A stretch of DNA of 64,000 bases. Origin: Pyrenopolyporus hunteri (Eukaryota; Ascomycota; Sordariomycetes; Xylariales; Hypoxylaceae). The notes below the pieces were generated by a model that saw only the letters and a list, made by a program, of their open reading frames with translations, was not told where the DNA came from and made no database searches. Numbering within the stretch: the first letter of the stretch is position 1; every line of letters starts with the position of its first letter. Below are positions 21,166 through 32,830 of the stretch, piece by piece. Position numbers and translations under genes: made by a program. The stretch is from assembly GCA_902806595.1 (NCBI GenBank), contig CADCXC010000019.1, positions 62,001-126,000 of the forward strand, written 5' to 3'.

Positions 21166-24100
21166 ACCATATAACTAGTTACCTACCTAAGCACCGAAAT
21201 TAGCTTTTTATCAAGGCCCTTCAAACGTACATATTTATTTAGTATTCAGACCATCAAATGCACATATATTGATCGGATTAATTTCCTATCAGGTCTATCT
21301 CATAGGCCCGTTCTTATAACGTTATTCGATACGGTGTTTTAGCGAGGCGTTTGGCAATGAATCAAGTTAACCTTCTTAGGTACCCAATCGTCGTAGAGCG
21401 ACATCCTGAGGTTAGCCCGCTGTACGTAAGCGCGTCTATAAAGCCGTTCTCGTCCACTCCAAGGAGGTCCGCCATTCAGAACGGCGATAGATACCTACCT
21501 ACGTACCACAACAAAGCTATTTGGTTTCTTGGACCACCCCACATATTTACCTAAAGACGTCTGGGGTTGAGATACGGCTTCCTTGTACACGTATCCTATG
21601 AATAGTATTAGTCGTGAGAAAAACATAGCTAGCCTTACACGAACCGAATAATTATGCTCCTCGGGTACATCAGCAATGAAATCATCGCGAATCCGCGGTA
21701 GAGGATACAGCATCCACTTATCATGGGAAGGCAGGAGATTATTCGTCATAGGAAGGGCAACTGGGAAAAAAGAACGAACGGGACGGCAACTAACCTTGGG
21801 TATTGTGTATAGTAACCAGGTCCTGATGTTGGTTGGCAGCTAGTATGAGGTATCCCATGTGTGCTTGAGGGGCACGTTCATGAGACTCGGTCGCCCTTGT
21901 TCACATCCACCCATGTATGCCCAAGCATAGAATAACGGAAGTAATCATCATGGGCCCGCGCTTATTAGAGGCAGATCATGTTAGGATGTCGTACCCGAAT
22001 TGGAACTGGGATAATTGCGGTCGCACACATACCTGGAGAATTATCAGTACGAGAAGAATTAGATGTGCCCCTAAGGTGCCCAAGTGATACCTACCCCCGA
22101 GGTTGTATCCGAATTGTGAGTCAATGTCGACAAGCCACTACAGAGAGTTACTTGAGCTTCCTTGGACTTGGGGGCATGAAACTTGGGGTGTCATCCGCAT
22201 ATGTTGACATTTACTCTTAGGTTTGGGCGGATAGGGGGCGCATCCCCATCGTCAAATTCACGTCAGAATCCTGTCTTGTAACGTAATGTCCAACAGCCTA
22301 CCAGGAGGAAACCCGCAGCCTCTAATTCTAAATGAGTCATTAAAAATCCTATCTACTCACTTCCATAACCTATATATATATACCAGGTACATTTTCAATT
22401 CCACTTTCCATGTATCTGCGAGCCGTCCGCCTATCTAACTTGCACCACAACTGTCAACCACAACCACGAATACACATACGTACGATACGAACAATCCATC
22501 CTCCATTGGATAAAATGGATATATTGCTAACTCTATGCGAGTTAGAAGTTAGAGCATAAGATGTTATAAAGCATAACAGATGACGGTTACTTCTCGATCT
22601 ACATATTTGTCGCCTCGCGACATTATAATCATAATTGGTGTTGATACTCCGTCTTCCATTAATAAGAATACGGCGTCCCGGGCTTAGCTTACTGGTTAGG
22701 GGAGAATCCGAATCCCGCACCTCGCATCGTAAATCATCTTGCTGTTTTGGGGGAGGGATAGGGGGGCAAGGCGGCTTACGCAGCGCTAGAACCCGGACTC
22801 CGTTGCCCTGGAACCAACGCTAGCCTCATTCCCCGTACGCGCCCTAGGTACAACCTACCTCCCTACCTAGGTACCTACCTACCTGTTCTCCAACGCCGCA
22901 TTGCATCTAGATCGGAGTATTCTCCAGAGGCCTGGTCCGTAAATCTCCCACGCTGAGTTGATCCCCCCTATACTCCCTGCGTATTATTTCACGCATCCAA
23001 ATCCATCATGATAGGTCAGGACCAGTCCGAGATCATTAGGAAAAATCCCATCGGCAACAGTCTTAATAGGTACTTTTCTTGAGTGATGCACTTCTCTCTC
23101 CGAGGATAGAAACACCTCTTACTCGAGCGAGGTTTTTAAGCAACTTAACAATGAAGGTAAAATGCATACACATAGCTTGACGTATACGCTCTGTTCTCCC
23201 CTAACTCTTGCTGATAGCTCCAAAATATAGGTAAGTATAGACCCGTTTCTGACACTGCAATGCCCCCCCTCGAGTAGCGCTTGATTAAGCTTAAGTAAAC
23301 CGGTAAGAGATGTGTGTAGAAGTTAGGGGTCTAGCGAAGGTTGCTTCTGGGTGATGTGACAAGCGATACATGAGAGCCTATTGAAACCCCAAATACCGCA
23401 TCTCGGCCCCCTTTTTCAGCTTCGTGACTAACAGCTTCTGGGGGTTTTCTTGCATCTGATCAAGGATAGCTCTGGCATTTGACGAAGCATTTATTCCCCC
23501 CACGGTGCCATCAAAGCATTGAGACGTGCAACGGAGATGTTTGAATATAGGCTTTCAAGGAGGAGAACGAAGGGAGTCGTAGTCGTTGGATGATTCGGCC
23601 AAGATGTGAGGCAACTCTAACTAGAGGCAAAACGATGATTGAGTCCTAGAGATGAGTCAGGCACGGGGTTCCAGTCAGGAGACAGCAGCTACGCGGTTGC
23701 ATAACTGCGTGGTAGCTTATAGAGAGGTAGCCGTGATAATTAATGGCTAACCCTCTAGGTGCTGCGGACACCCCCCTTAACGGATACTATCCCCCTGCAC
23801 AACGGTCTATACGCTCTTCTCACTACATACAGTCAAATAATATAAACCGCATTTTCAGCCACAATAGTCGATTGGATGCCCCAGCTTGCTTTTCTTGCCG
23901 TATCCCAGTAGTGGTGCCCTATGCCATATCCTAATACGATGAATTTTTCTTAGCATGGAAAGCGCATATACACAGAGAGAATACCCGGGGATAACTTCAC
24001 TCCTTTGGATATTAATTAATTGGTAGGTACAGTACGTTTATGCTTTTCCTAAAGTGATCTAAGCCGCCCATGGCCAAGTACTAAAAGCCCCTAGGCCTTA

Positions 24101-24185
24101 GGCGGTCTTCTTGAAACACCCCTTTCTATATTCATCGCCATTCCTCTTAGCGCCATCGCCATAATTATCCTTTATAATACCGTTA
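21166..24185. other. 3-kb intergenic region, no gene seen
   Basis: Short frames on both strands (for example 21351-21554, 21495-21749, 21978-22220, 22454-22720) have no family features, signal peptides or splice partners. ACCT/AGGT runs occur at about 22842-22882. The longest gap in this part of the window. Confidence 0.5.
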
Positions 24186-25668
24186 TCAAGCATCGGCATC
24201 CATCGTCAACCGGCGTATTCTCTCCTTTATGGCAAGGTTTGTTTCCCGCGGGATATCCGAAACTCTGTTTGTTACCCGTTCTCTCACACGCTCTGCCAAT
24301 TCGACGAGCCCCAGCTGATCATCTGGATCCCTAGCTTGGCAAAAGTATATTAGATCTAGGAGGTCTGGATCTAGGCCCCTTTTTATAAGTTCTTCGCGGT
24401 CGTTCTCCAGGTTGCCTGCCCAAGTAACAAAAGTTTGACCATGAACCGTTACCTCAACTGCAGCATGAGACGCATACCCTAATCTTATAAGGTACTCCAT
24501 AACCTATTATTATATAATTGTCAATGACTTATGGTTAGTCCCTAGATCGGAGGCCACCTGGGTTACACGGGCTAGACTTACTTCGCCGATGTCACTAACA
24601 TTCCTCTCGAAACCCGTACGATTGGCATCGTCTAATGAAGAGGGGCTATGCATAATGTTAACGACAAACGTTTCCAAGCGGCGGCTTCTGGGGCTTACTC
24701 GTTGGGGTTTAATTCTCTGGCCGTCCCAAAATCTATTGCCTTCAAGATCGGCGTTATGTCATGTTCGGGAGGCTGGAATGTCGGATCCTCAGACCCGATG
24801 CAGATGTTATTACTACTCAAGTCCAAGTGAGCCAGAAACCCGGGATAAAACGATCGTAATTCTTTCAGATCGATTGTCGCTATGTCTATTAACTCCCCAC
24901 CCGGGCCCCTAAGATGATGGTAGGCCATCTCTAAACAACATCTAACTACTATATGCCACTCTGGTATCAGTTTGACAACCTAGGGGCGCTAAGGCTCAGT
25001 CTTGGAATGAATTTAACTTACGACACATGAAAAACCTCCAGAGAAGCCGGTTAGGAAGCAATTCTCCGGGGTATAGGCTGGTGTGCCTTTCAACTAGATT
25101 TACCAACGAGCCATTATCGAGATATTCCATGTAAACCCAAAACTGCATACCATGCGGTTCGACTCCGCTTGGCGTTCTGCTAAGGGGGTCGCGTAGGGGG
25201 CCATCGAAGTGTACCATTCTAACGATGTGTGAGCAATGACTAAGTTTCTATAGCAGAATTCATCAGTACTATATCAAAGGCAAAGTAAAAGTAAAAGTAA
25301 AGTAAAAGTAAAGGTCAGGGACAAGGGCAAAGGCAAAGTAACAGCCCGTCCATAGGGCAAGGCTCACGCACCTCTAGCCATTGCTTCTCGTTGGCGAGTT
25401 GCTCTATTTCATCGTCCGCTCCCGTCTTACTCCCACCAACCTGGACATCCAGAGCACAGATCTTCAGGGCGAAATTCGTCATGACCATTTCCCGTGCTCC
25501 TTTTACGATGCGACTTATCTTGTATACGACGCCGTTGGCACCCCGCCCAAGGCAGCCACCCCATCGGAAACTGGGCTCTGGGTCAAAAAATTCCCTTATC
25601 CTCCTTTCGATCTCTGCCGGGCCGTCCTCACTATAATACGTAAACGAACCGTCATCTGATTCCGACAT
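24186..25668 (-). CDS. Eukaryotic protein kinase, divergent fungal type (388 aa, 5 exons)
   Basis: Assembled from five exons on the minus strand: 25372-25668, 25022-25247, 24699-24960, 24582-24645 and 24186-24503. All donors are GTNNGN, all acceptors are AG, phases match, and the total is 1167 nt. The kinase landmarks appear in order: Gly-loop LGRGANGVVYK (residues 40-50), the VAIK-type Lys69 in FALKIC, HIVRMVHFDG, hinge VYMEYLDNGSL and catalytic loop HLDLSSNNI. The DFG motif in AIDFGTARE follows, then an activation-loop end DANRTGFERNVSDIGEVM. The usual HRD is HLD, and the catalytic-loop Lys is Ser, but the Asp and Asn are kept, so activity is plausible. No transmembrane or extra domain. Substrate unknown. 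Confidence 0.85.
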
Positions 25669-26880
25669 GATTCGGCCTTGTGCTAGAAAAACGCGGTAAT
25701 ACGTGCTTTTCCATTTTGATATTCTATAGGTAGGTACCTATATATGGGATATCCGTTTAATGCTTCGTAGTTGAAGCTTGACAAAGACATGGTTTTTCTT
25801 TCGAGGGCTTTGCGATAGTACATGATATTAGAACAAAAGAATTCCGGATCGGTGAACTCCTAGATACTCCCCCTTTCTTCCGCCAAAGACGTAAGGGCTT
25901 AGACAATTACCTACCATGGTAGGCCGGGCGTAACCGCAAACCCCTCGTTATAATGCCATTCAACCGCGACCTCGAGCACATATTCATAATTCATAACGAA
26001 GGGCGTTGTTATCGGCTGTACGTACGTATATATGCACGTATATGTGTCAACGTAGAAGTCTATCAGCTTATATAGGATATAGAGATATATGCGTAGTATC
26101 TATTAGGTCACATTATCAACGATTCCAGGTCCCAAACCGGTTGAACCCCTTGTTTTCTCATCGTAGGCACCCCCCTACATGCCTGTGTAATACGTTAGGT
26201 ACCTATCTATCTTCCATGAACTCTGCTAATGGAGCACGCGTCGATTTCTTGCTGTGGACACCGACACCGAGAAACGTTTGATAGCAACTGTATGAAGGCT
26301 TTGGGATAAAGTATTAATGGGTAAGATACGGTAGGGCGGTATCTTTAAGGCTCACAGGTATGAGGTACCGAGGTATAATAGAAAGGAGGTGGGAGTAAAT
26401 GTGTTGTATTGGTGTAGGTTTCTAGTGTATAGGTACTCTCTGAAGCGAAGCGAAATATATATACTCCTCATACAGTGTGTCGCACCCTCCTTTTGCATGT
26501 ACCCTCAATCTAATAGGGTACTGTACATGTACCTGCCTATAATCCAACCTAAGGTGGTACCTACCTAGGTAGGTAGGTAGGCAGCGGGGTTAGAGAGGAA
26601 TCTTAGGTGCTTAGGTAGGTACCTAGGTACCTAGGTATTACAAAATATCAAAATGATACAACCCCGACAGTCTTCCCTCCCCCCTTCCCCTCCAATGGGC
26701 GAATTAAAAAAGAAGAAAACATGTTTCGTGAGAGGTTCGCATTCGCATCGTCAAACTTGGCATCAAAGTTCCCTTAGGGGCTAACCACGAATAATACAAC
26801 CTACCTGGTAACTTACCATATAACTAGGACTAACCCGCGCCGCCCACACAGCAAGACCGCTAGTTAGGCCGGATATATCT
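25669..26880. other. Intergenic between divergent genes
   Basis: No gene supported. A dense ACCT/AGGT block lies at about 26556-26640, followed by an AT-rich and pyrimidine-rich leader toward the Nudix gene. Confidence 0.5.
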
Positions 26881-27699
26881 ATGAAGCAAGCCTGCTTTTC
26901 TCGAAGCTTACCTGCTCGGATCCGGCGCTTCAATACATACTCGTATCTATCACTATCTTCACCTTCATCCTCAACTTCATCCTCAACTTCATCTTCTTCA
27001 TCATCTCCATCTCCATCGTCACTATTTACCCGTTGTGCAACTCGCGGTTCGCGTTCGCGCTCGCCGTTCGAGATGTCGCATAAGAAGACGCAGGAACCGG
27101 TGATCAACCAAGTCTCAGACCTACCCGTCGATGAGGCAAAGTGGGTGACGCTCAAGAAGGTCGACTACACCGACCAGGTCGGCAAGCGACGGACGTGGGA
27201 GGTGGCGACGCGGAAGACGAGAGGCACGGCCGGCGTCGACGCCGTTGCGATGGGCAACATCCTCCTGCACCCGTCGCGCCCGGCCTCGACCATGCTAGTG
27301 ATCCAGTACCGCCCCCCGCTGGACGCGTACACGATCGAGTGGCCGGCGGGCCTGATCGACGCCGAGGAGACGGCCGAGGAGGCGGCGGTGCGCGAGTTCA
27401 AGGAGGAGACGGGCTACGACTGCCGGCTGCTCAGCATCAGCCCCGTGCAGGCGGCGGACCCCGGCATGAGCGACGCCAACATGCAGCTAGCCATGGTCGA
27501 GGTGCAGCTAGGCGAGGGCGACGAGGAACCCGAGCAGCGGCTCGACGACGGCGAGCACATCCAGCGCGTCGTCGTGCCCCTCAGCGAGCTGTACGACCGC
27601 CTAGTCGAGTACTCCAAGGCCGAGCGGACCATCGTCGCGGCTAAGCTCTTCCATTTCGCCGCCGGCATGCACTTCGCGCAGACCCAGAAATACTTTTGA
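26881..27699 (+). CDS. Nudix ADP-ribose pyrophosphatase, Ysa1-like (272 aa, or 208 aa from inner ATG)
   Basis: The conserved part starts at the inner ATG (27073, MSHKK) and has the full Nudix box GLIDAEETAEEAAVREFKEETGY (GX5EX7REUXEEXG). It is preceded by VIQYRPPLDAYTIEWPAGL, which marks ADP-ribose/NDP-sugar hydrolases like yeast Ysa1. The enzyme should split ADP-ribose to AMP and ribose 5-phosphate using Mg2+ bound by the Glu cluster. The frame stays open to an ATG at 26881, which adds 64 residues. This leader begins with an Arg-rich, acid-free stretch (about residues 1-20) followed by a long Ser run. It may be a mitochondrial presequence or merely 5' UTR with simple repeats. Coding DNA is markedly GC-rich compared with flanks. 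Confidence 0.9.
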   Translation: MKQACFSRSLPARIRRFNTYSYLSLSSPSSSTSSSTSSSSSSPSPSSLFTRCATRGSRSRSPFEMSHKKTQEPVINQVSDLPVDEAKWVTLKKVDYTDQVGKRRTWEVATRKTRGTAGVDAVAMGNILLHPSRPASTMLVIQYRPPLDAYTIEWPAGLIDAEETAEEAAVREFKEETGYDCRLLSISPVQAADPGMSDANMQLAMVEVQLGEGDEEPEQRLDDGEHIQRVVVPLSELYDRLVEYSKAERTIVAAKLFHFAAGMHFAQTQKYF

Positions 27700-28329
27700 C
27701 CACCCTTTATCAACTCGGACTAGAAGTGAAGAAAATGAGAATGATTCAACGGCCAGATTCCTTGATTACCTACCTACCTACCTACCTACCAAGGTACCTA
27801 GGTATATGTAGCCCAGTCTCCATGAATCGCGCCAATGCAGGAGATTAGCTTCGCTGTAGAATCGCAGGCCGGTGAATAAGATAGATACCTAGGTACCTAC
27901 CTAGATACCTACCTGAAGGTGCTTTTGCTCAAAGTGAGTACATGTAATTCTCACACGATAACTACCCAGGTACCTACCTACCTAGGTAGCCTAGGTACCT
28001 AATCTCCAACCTACCTTACACATGAGGCGTCGAAGCCTAGGTACCGTCCACCAGTCAGCTCAGTCCTTGCGACAACGTGTGCGCCGAGCTAGGTACTTAC
28101 CTGGGTACCTACCTACACAGGTAAGGTCCATCCATTACCACCTACAGCGGGGAAGCAGAGAAAGCATCCACCGGAACAAGCTTGTAATGGAAGCACGTCG
28201 CATTTCAACACTGTCGGGCAAGATACCTACATGTAGTGGGCATGGAAGGGTCTACAGCACCCATATATACCCAGGTAGGTGGATATATATATACCTACCT
28301 ACCTACCTACCTACCTACCTAGGTAAGCT
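27700..28329. repeat. Dense ACCT/AGGT palindromic repeat region
   Basis: Runs of TACCTACC/TAGGTAGG and TACCTAGGTA occur at about 27768-27806, 27885-27915, 27965-28015 and 28293-28325, ending directly at the acid phosphatase ATG. One frame (28022-28423) reads through these repeats but has no domain. Confidence 0.8.
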
Positions 28330-30105
28330 ATGCCATCCCAACGGTGGAAGATCTATATCGCTTTGGTATTCATTTCCGCTTGCTGCGTATTTATTATTCC
28401 TTCGCCCTATTACCAGATTATAAGGTCAAGCACATTCGTCGCCGCCGCTATGCGGTCGTGGTCAAAAATGGCGTGGTTCACGGCAGCAACCGTCACCGCG
28501 CAGGATATCGACTTAAGCTGGCATCCCCCAAGCAACACACCCGTAAATAATCTAACTGCTGCTCTCAACGGTCAAGGGGTTTACGGCTTCATCTTTAACA
28601 CCTCGAACACGCCGGATGCGCAGTACGGGACGTATAACTGGTGTAACATGCCTCATGTTCGGAAGACCGAGTACGTCAAGCCGGCACCCGAGTACCAACT
28701 TAGATACGTCGAAATAGTCAGTCCTAGGCCCCTCGCTAAGTGATCCGGGTGCAAGATGGCTGAGACCGACCAGATCCAAAGACATCACAAACGAACGCCA
28801 TATGCGAGCAACGCTTTCCCGATAGAGTCCTACCATTGGGACTGTGATGACCAAGGACTCTACTACTACGGGAGCCCCTTTGGCAACGCCGGCAAGCAGC
28901 CCGCCCGGGCTTTCTGGGAGGGTTATGAATCACCGGTCAACCCATACATACCGCCTGGCTGGATCGGAACTTGCCAATTTCCCCAGATCACTTCCGCCGG
29001 CCTCGACGACTCTTGGGTCCACGGTCGAGATCTCTACGAAGTTTACCATGAGCTAGTCAGATTCCTCCCCGGCAGAGGCGAGAACTGGCGAGCTAAGGTA
29101 GCGTACCGTGTTACCCAGAATGTGATCACGAGCCAGGTCGCCGGCATGCTGATAAACGGGATGTGGGAAACGACCGAATCCGTTCCGCTCATGGTCCAAG
29201 GAGCCGGTGTTGACAGCCTCGAACCGCAGTACGGCTGCACCGTTGGCAGCGGCCTATTCAACACTATCAAGTCCTCCTCCAACGCCGCCTGGAAAGACCA
29301 TTTAGACGCCGCTACGGATTTATTCAACGCCCTGGACAACATATCCGGTGTGTCGCCAGGCGACTCCGGCTTCCACGCGAGTTTCGACCATTATTTCGAT
29401 AACCTATCTGCGCGGCAGTGTCATGCAAAACCATTGCCATGTAAACTAGTAAACGGCGCAAACTCGACCACGTGCATCGACCAATCCATAGCGGATGCCG
29501 TGTATCGGCTGGGGCAATGGGAGTATTCGCAGATATACCGCGATGCTGAGGCCTCGCTTGCCGCGTCTTCCGCTACATACGGCGTATGGATCGCAGAGTT
29601 GAGCGAACACCTGCGACGGGCGATGACCTATGGAGAAGGGCCTATTTATTTCCACAATATAGCACACGACGGCTCTGTGAGCCGGCTCCTGAGCATACTA
29701 CAAATCGATACTATGGTGGTAAGTAAGCCAGCTACCCTAGTCAAAGACCGGTACATAGAGACGCTCCAGTCCCTCTACGATGCCCGGCGATGAATCACTA
29801 ACGTTAGTCGTTCGTAGTGGCCAGGAATGGGTAGTGAAGTAGTGTTTGAGATGTATAAGCGCACCGGAAAGGCGACGACATCTCCGGGCTCGGGGGCAGA
29901 TGCCGGTGTCCGGCCTGAGACGCTCCCCGATGGTAGTTTCTTTGTGAGGGTTCTATTCGGCGGCAAGCCACTGAAGTCCTCAAATCCGAGCCTTGATCTG
30001 CTAGATATGATACCCGCGGAAACTCTACTTACGTATTTTAACGGGTTGGTTGGGACAAACGCCAGCTTAGTCGTAGGTAAATGCAACGGAACACTACCTG
30101 TATAA
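28330..30105 (+). CDS. Secreted histidine acid phosphatase (3 exons, up to 539 aa)
   Basis: Exons 28330-28716, 28774-29718 and 29818-30105; all junctions are phase 0. Intron 2 has a TCACTAAC branch site. The first exon supplies SWHPPSN, NNLTAALNGQGVYGF and YNWCNMPHVRKTEYVKP, typical of fungal secreted branch-2 histidine phosphatases. Intron 1 removal joins VEI to IQRHHKRTP, the RHxxRxP active-site motif holding the phosphorylated His. The proton-donor motif is His-Asp in NIAHDGSV near the end of exon 2. Several N-glycosylation sites and paired Cys support secretion. The start is uncertain: the first ATG gives a hydrophobic segment at residues 9-24, whereas ATG 28450 (MRSWSKMAWFTAATVTAQ) gives a more ordinary short signal peptide. 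Role: extracellular phosphate release. Confidence 0.87.
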
Positions 30106-30174
30106 AGAGGGAGGGCAAGGGGGTGGTCGGCTTGCGCGCCTAGGGAAACAACAGGGTGATTGATATTTCGCTGC

Positions 30175-31511
30175 TTAACGCTGATTAGCACCCAACTGTT
30201 TCTCTACATCATCCCATCTACCCGCTCGCATCGGATCCAGCGCCCGGACTTTCGCTAGCCATTTGGCGGGATCTTCAATTTGCCTCTCTTCATCCCCGTG
30301 CTCTCCGAGGCTCCTTAACGCAATGGTATATTCGAGTAAAGCCTCGTATATCCATTTTATATCCTCGTAATCTTCCAACAGGTCCTTAATCAGGTCAATC
30401 TCCCTCTTGACATAAGTAACCCGCTCGGCAATGGTCAGAGCAGGTGCTATGGTACGTTTGCCGGCATGGTCGACGATCTGCGACATGATGTATTGGTGGT
30501 AGTACCATAGACTCTGGTCGTCGGGGCCGACGTTAAGCCCTTCTCGTATGAGGCCAAGCTCCTCTTCGAGAAAGGTCCTCCTTGCGGCGTCGTCGGCACC
30601 GCGTTCGTCCAACAGAGGCAATATGAGCTGGCTTCTCGTATGCCAGGCCGAGAAATTAGATAGGTCGACATTAATCATTCTCGTGGTATAGGCAAACTCA
30701 TCCTCGACCATGCTCCTACCATCCAACGCAGGGCTCTCCAACGCACCCACCACATATCTCCTGTAGCCCCAGGCGTGGAAATTACGGCGATCCTTGGTCA
30801 GCATCTTAGACGTCAAGGCCAGTTCGGCCTCCCAGACCCCGCGCGCAGGAGCGACGGGAAGCCGGACGATGGCTTGCTCGAGAAGCCATCTGCGGTACTT
30901 CCAGATCCAGTAGCATTTTGGATACTCGAGAAGAAGAGGGATTGTGAATGCCAGTTCCGATTGTATGATGGCGACGTCGGATTCGACAGCTTTCTTCCGC
31001 TCGCCATCAGCTATAGTACCACTCTTCCCAGTTGTCGGGGAGTCTCGGTCTGGCCGGGTCGCATCCGAGGAAGAAGGAGAGGACGAGTCTGAAGACGGAA
31101 TCGTAGTGTCGTTCGGAGAAGTACTGGGTGACGCCTTCGAGGGCGATGACCCATCCGAGGGTGCGGAGAATAACCCAGAGATTAGACAGCGGCGACGGAC
31201 GTTCCATATCGTGTAGTACTCGGGATTCAGGCGAAGGAGCTTGGAGGTGAGGTGGAAGAGGGAGGCGTCGTAGTTACTCGCCGAGACTCGAGCACGAATA
31301 GAGTCCTCGAGCTCGCGATATTTATTAATCTTATCGAGGTCTTGTCGACGTTGTTCTTCGGTTCGGGCGGTTCGGGCGGTGCGAGCTGCGCCGTGCTATC
31401 TTGCAAGCCATTAATTAGCTGTACCGTAATACAAGTTGTCTCTATTTTCTTCTCAACTATCTCTCTCCTTCTTTTTCCCTTCCTTTTTGAAGACACACTT
31501 ACACTCTCCAT
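30175..31511 (-). CDS. BET4: Rab geranylgeranyltransferase alpha subunit Bet4 (409 aa, 2 exons)
   Basis: Exons 31503-31511 (only nine bases: Met-Glu-Ser) and 30175-31395. The intron (31396-31502) has donor GTAAGT and acceptor ATAG, and phases fit for 1230 nt. The protein starts MESHGAARTARTARTEEQR and has the prenyltransferase-alpha repeats: LNPEYYTIWNVRRR, YPKCYWIWKYRRWLL, DRRNFHAWGYRRYVV, LSNFSAWHTRSQL and QSLWYYHQYI. These helical-hairpin repeats bind the beta subunit (Bet2) and prenylate Rab GTPases escorted by REP. A Ser/Thr/Pro-rich insert (about residues 83-130) separates repeats 1 and 2. Only 69 bp separate its stop from that of the convergent acid phosphatase. An inner Met (30816) would give a falsely truncated 213-aa product. 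Confidence 0.93.
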
Positions 31512-32830
31512 ATTGAATCTTGTCTCTTCCTTTTGAATAGAAAGGAAACTTGGGGTCGCCGAGGCTTCAGATATATCTAAAGTGGTAGGTGTTAGACAAG
31601 AATAGATCCATATACCTAGGTAGGTAGGTACCTAGGTAATATTGCGCGTGAGCTACGACGCTATGTCGGATGACGTGCCGTCGATAAGATGAGGAAGTGC
31701 CAACCCAAGAGAGCGGGGCAATGCCTGATTGACGAATACAGCCTCATAGTTACATGCGCAAATATACCTAGATACCTAGTTAAAAATATGAAAATAAGCC
31801 ATACTGCAACATACGCCTTACCTATTAAGAGGTATCCCGCTTCTCAGTTTCCCCGATTATGTTAGCCATCTATTCCTCAACATCTACGACTACGTTTCCT
31901 TTCTTCTTGTAATTGGTAGGCATTGTAATGACTTGACCTCGTGCCTTTTATCAGTGCTCGCATAGTGGGCACCCAACATAGGAAATTAGAGATATTACCT
32001 ATTTATTCCCCATCCTACCGTCCCAAATCGTGACCTAGGACAATGTCTATCACCTCTCAATCTTCAAAACACTGCATCACCTCGAGATTATAGCTTACAC
32101 TGTTGTTTCTCGACCTACTCACACAAATATCATAGCGAAGTCGCCCGTCAACACTCCTAGAATCCCGAATCACTATAAGCTCATTCATAGGGTACAGAGG
32201 AGCGATATTTGGCGACCGACTACACAAGTCCCAAGATAAATTACCACTATTCTTTCACGATATAGGTGGACCAAGGGCCGCTTACAGACGCCGCCCCTTC
32301 CCCTCTACACATCAACGTAGCGAGGGAGAGAGCTATCGGCTGGAATTAACCTTGATCTTATGGGCAGTTTGAGCTCGGTAGAGTCGCAAGTTCCGGTCCT
32401 AAAGGTCTATATTCGCTCCGTCATGGCACGGTCTAGGTTTTCATACAACTTTGACCAGTCTTGCTGGGGACGGAAGCAGTTTCCCATATATCTTCCCAAC
32501 GTGTCGAGAACGTCCCCTTAACCCATCCGCCGCGTCCTTCCTTTCCTCTTCCTTTCCTCTTCCTTTCCTCTTCCTTTCCTCTTCCTTTCCTCTTCCTTTC
32601 CTCTTCCTTTCCTCTTCCTTTCCTCTTCCTTTCCTCTTCCTTTCCTCTTCCTTTCCTCTTCCCTTCTTCTTCCTCCCTCCTGAGCCGTGGAGTAACGCCA
32701 GTATACTCAAGAGCGAGCACCTGACTTACACCTCCGTCACATGAAAGTCATCGTCTCCTATTGATTTCTCCTCTTATACTACCTAAGCGACGGCATAAGT
32801 ATGTAGCTTTCATTCTTTATCTAACTAACC
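31512..32830. other. Divergent promoter region BET4/AMA1
   Basis: About 1.3 kb shared by two genes read in opposite directions. It holds an ACCT/AGGT block (about 31615-31640) and an 11-bp pyrimidine repeat. The frames on both strands at 32433-32744 are artefacts of that repeat. Confidence 0.6.
32535..32663. repeat. 11-bp polypyrimidine tandem repeat (CTTCCTTTCCT)
   Basis: About twelve near-perfect copies, all pyrimidine on the plus strand. The array ends about 170 bp before the AMA1 start codon. As 11 is not a multiple of 3, it leaves overlapping frames open on both strands. Confidence 0.92.

Noticed and set aside
22678..22735. tRNA-like A box (TAGCTTACTGG) and B-box-like AATCCGAATCC
   Set aside because: The two boxes are only about 10 nt apart, and no cloverleaf can be drawn; not a tRNA or a clear SINE.
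32433..32744. ORFs on both strands rich in KRKGRGKEEE or FPLPFLFLSSS
   Set aside because: Translation of an 11-bp tandem repeat; not proteins.
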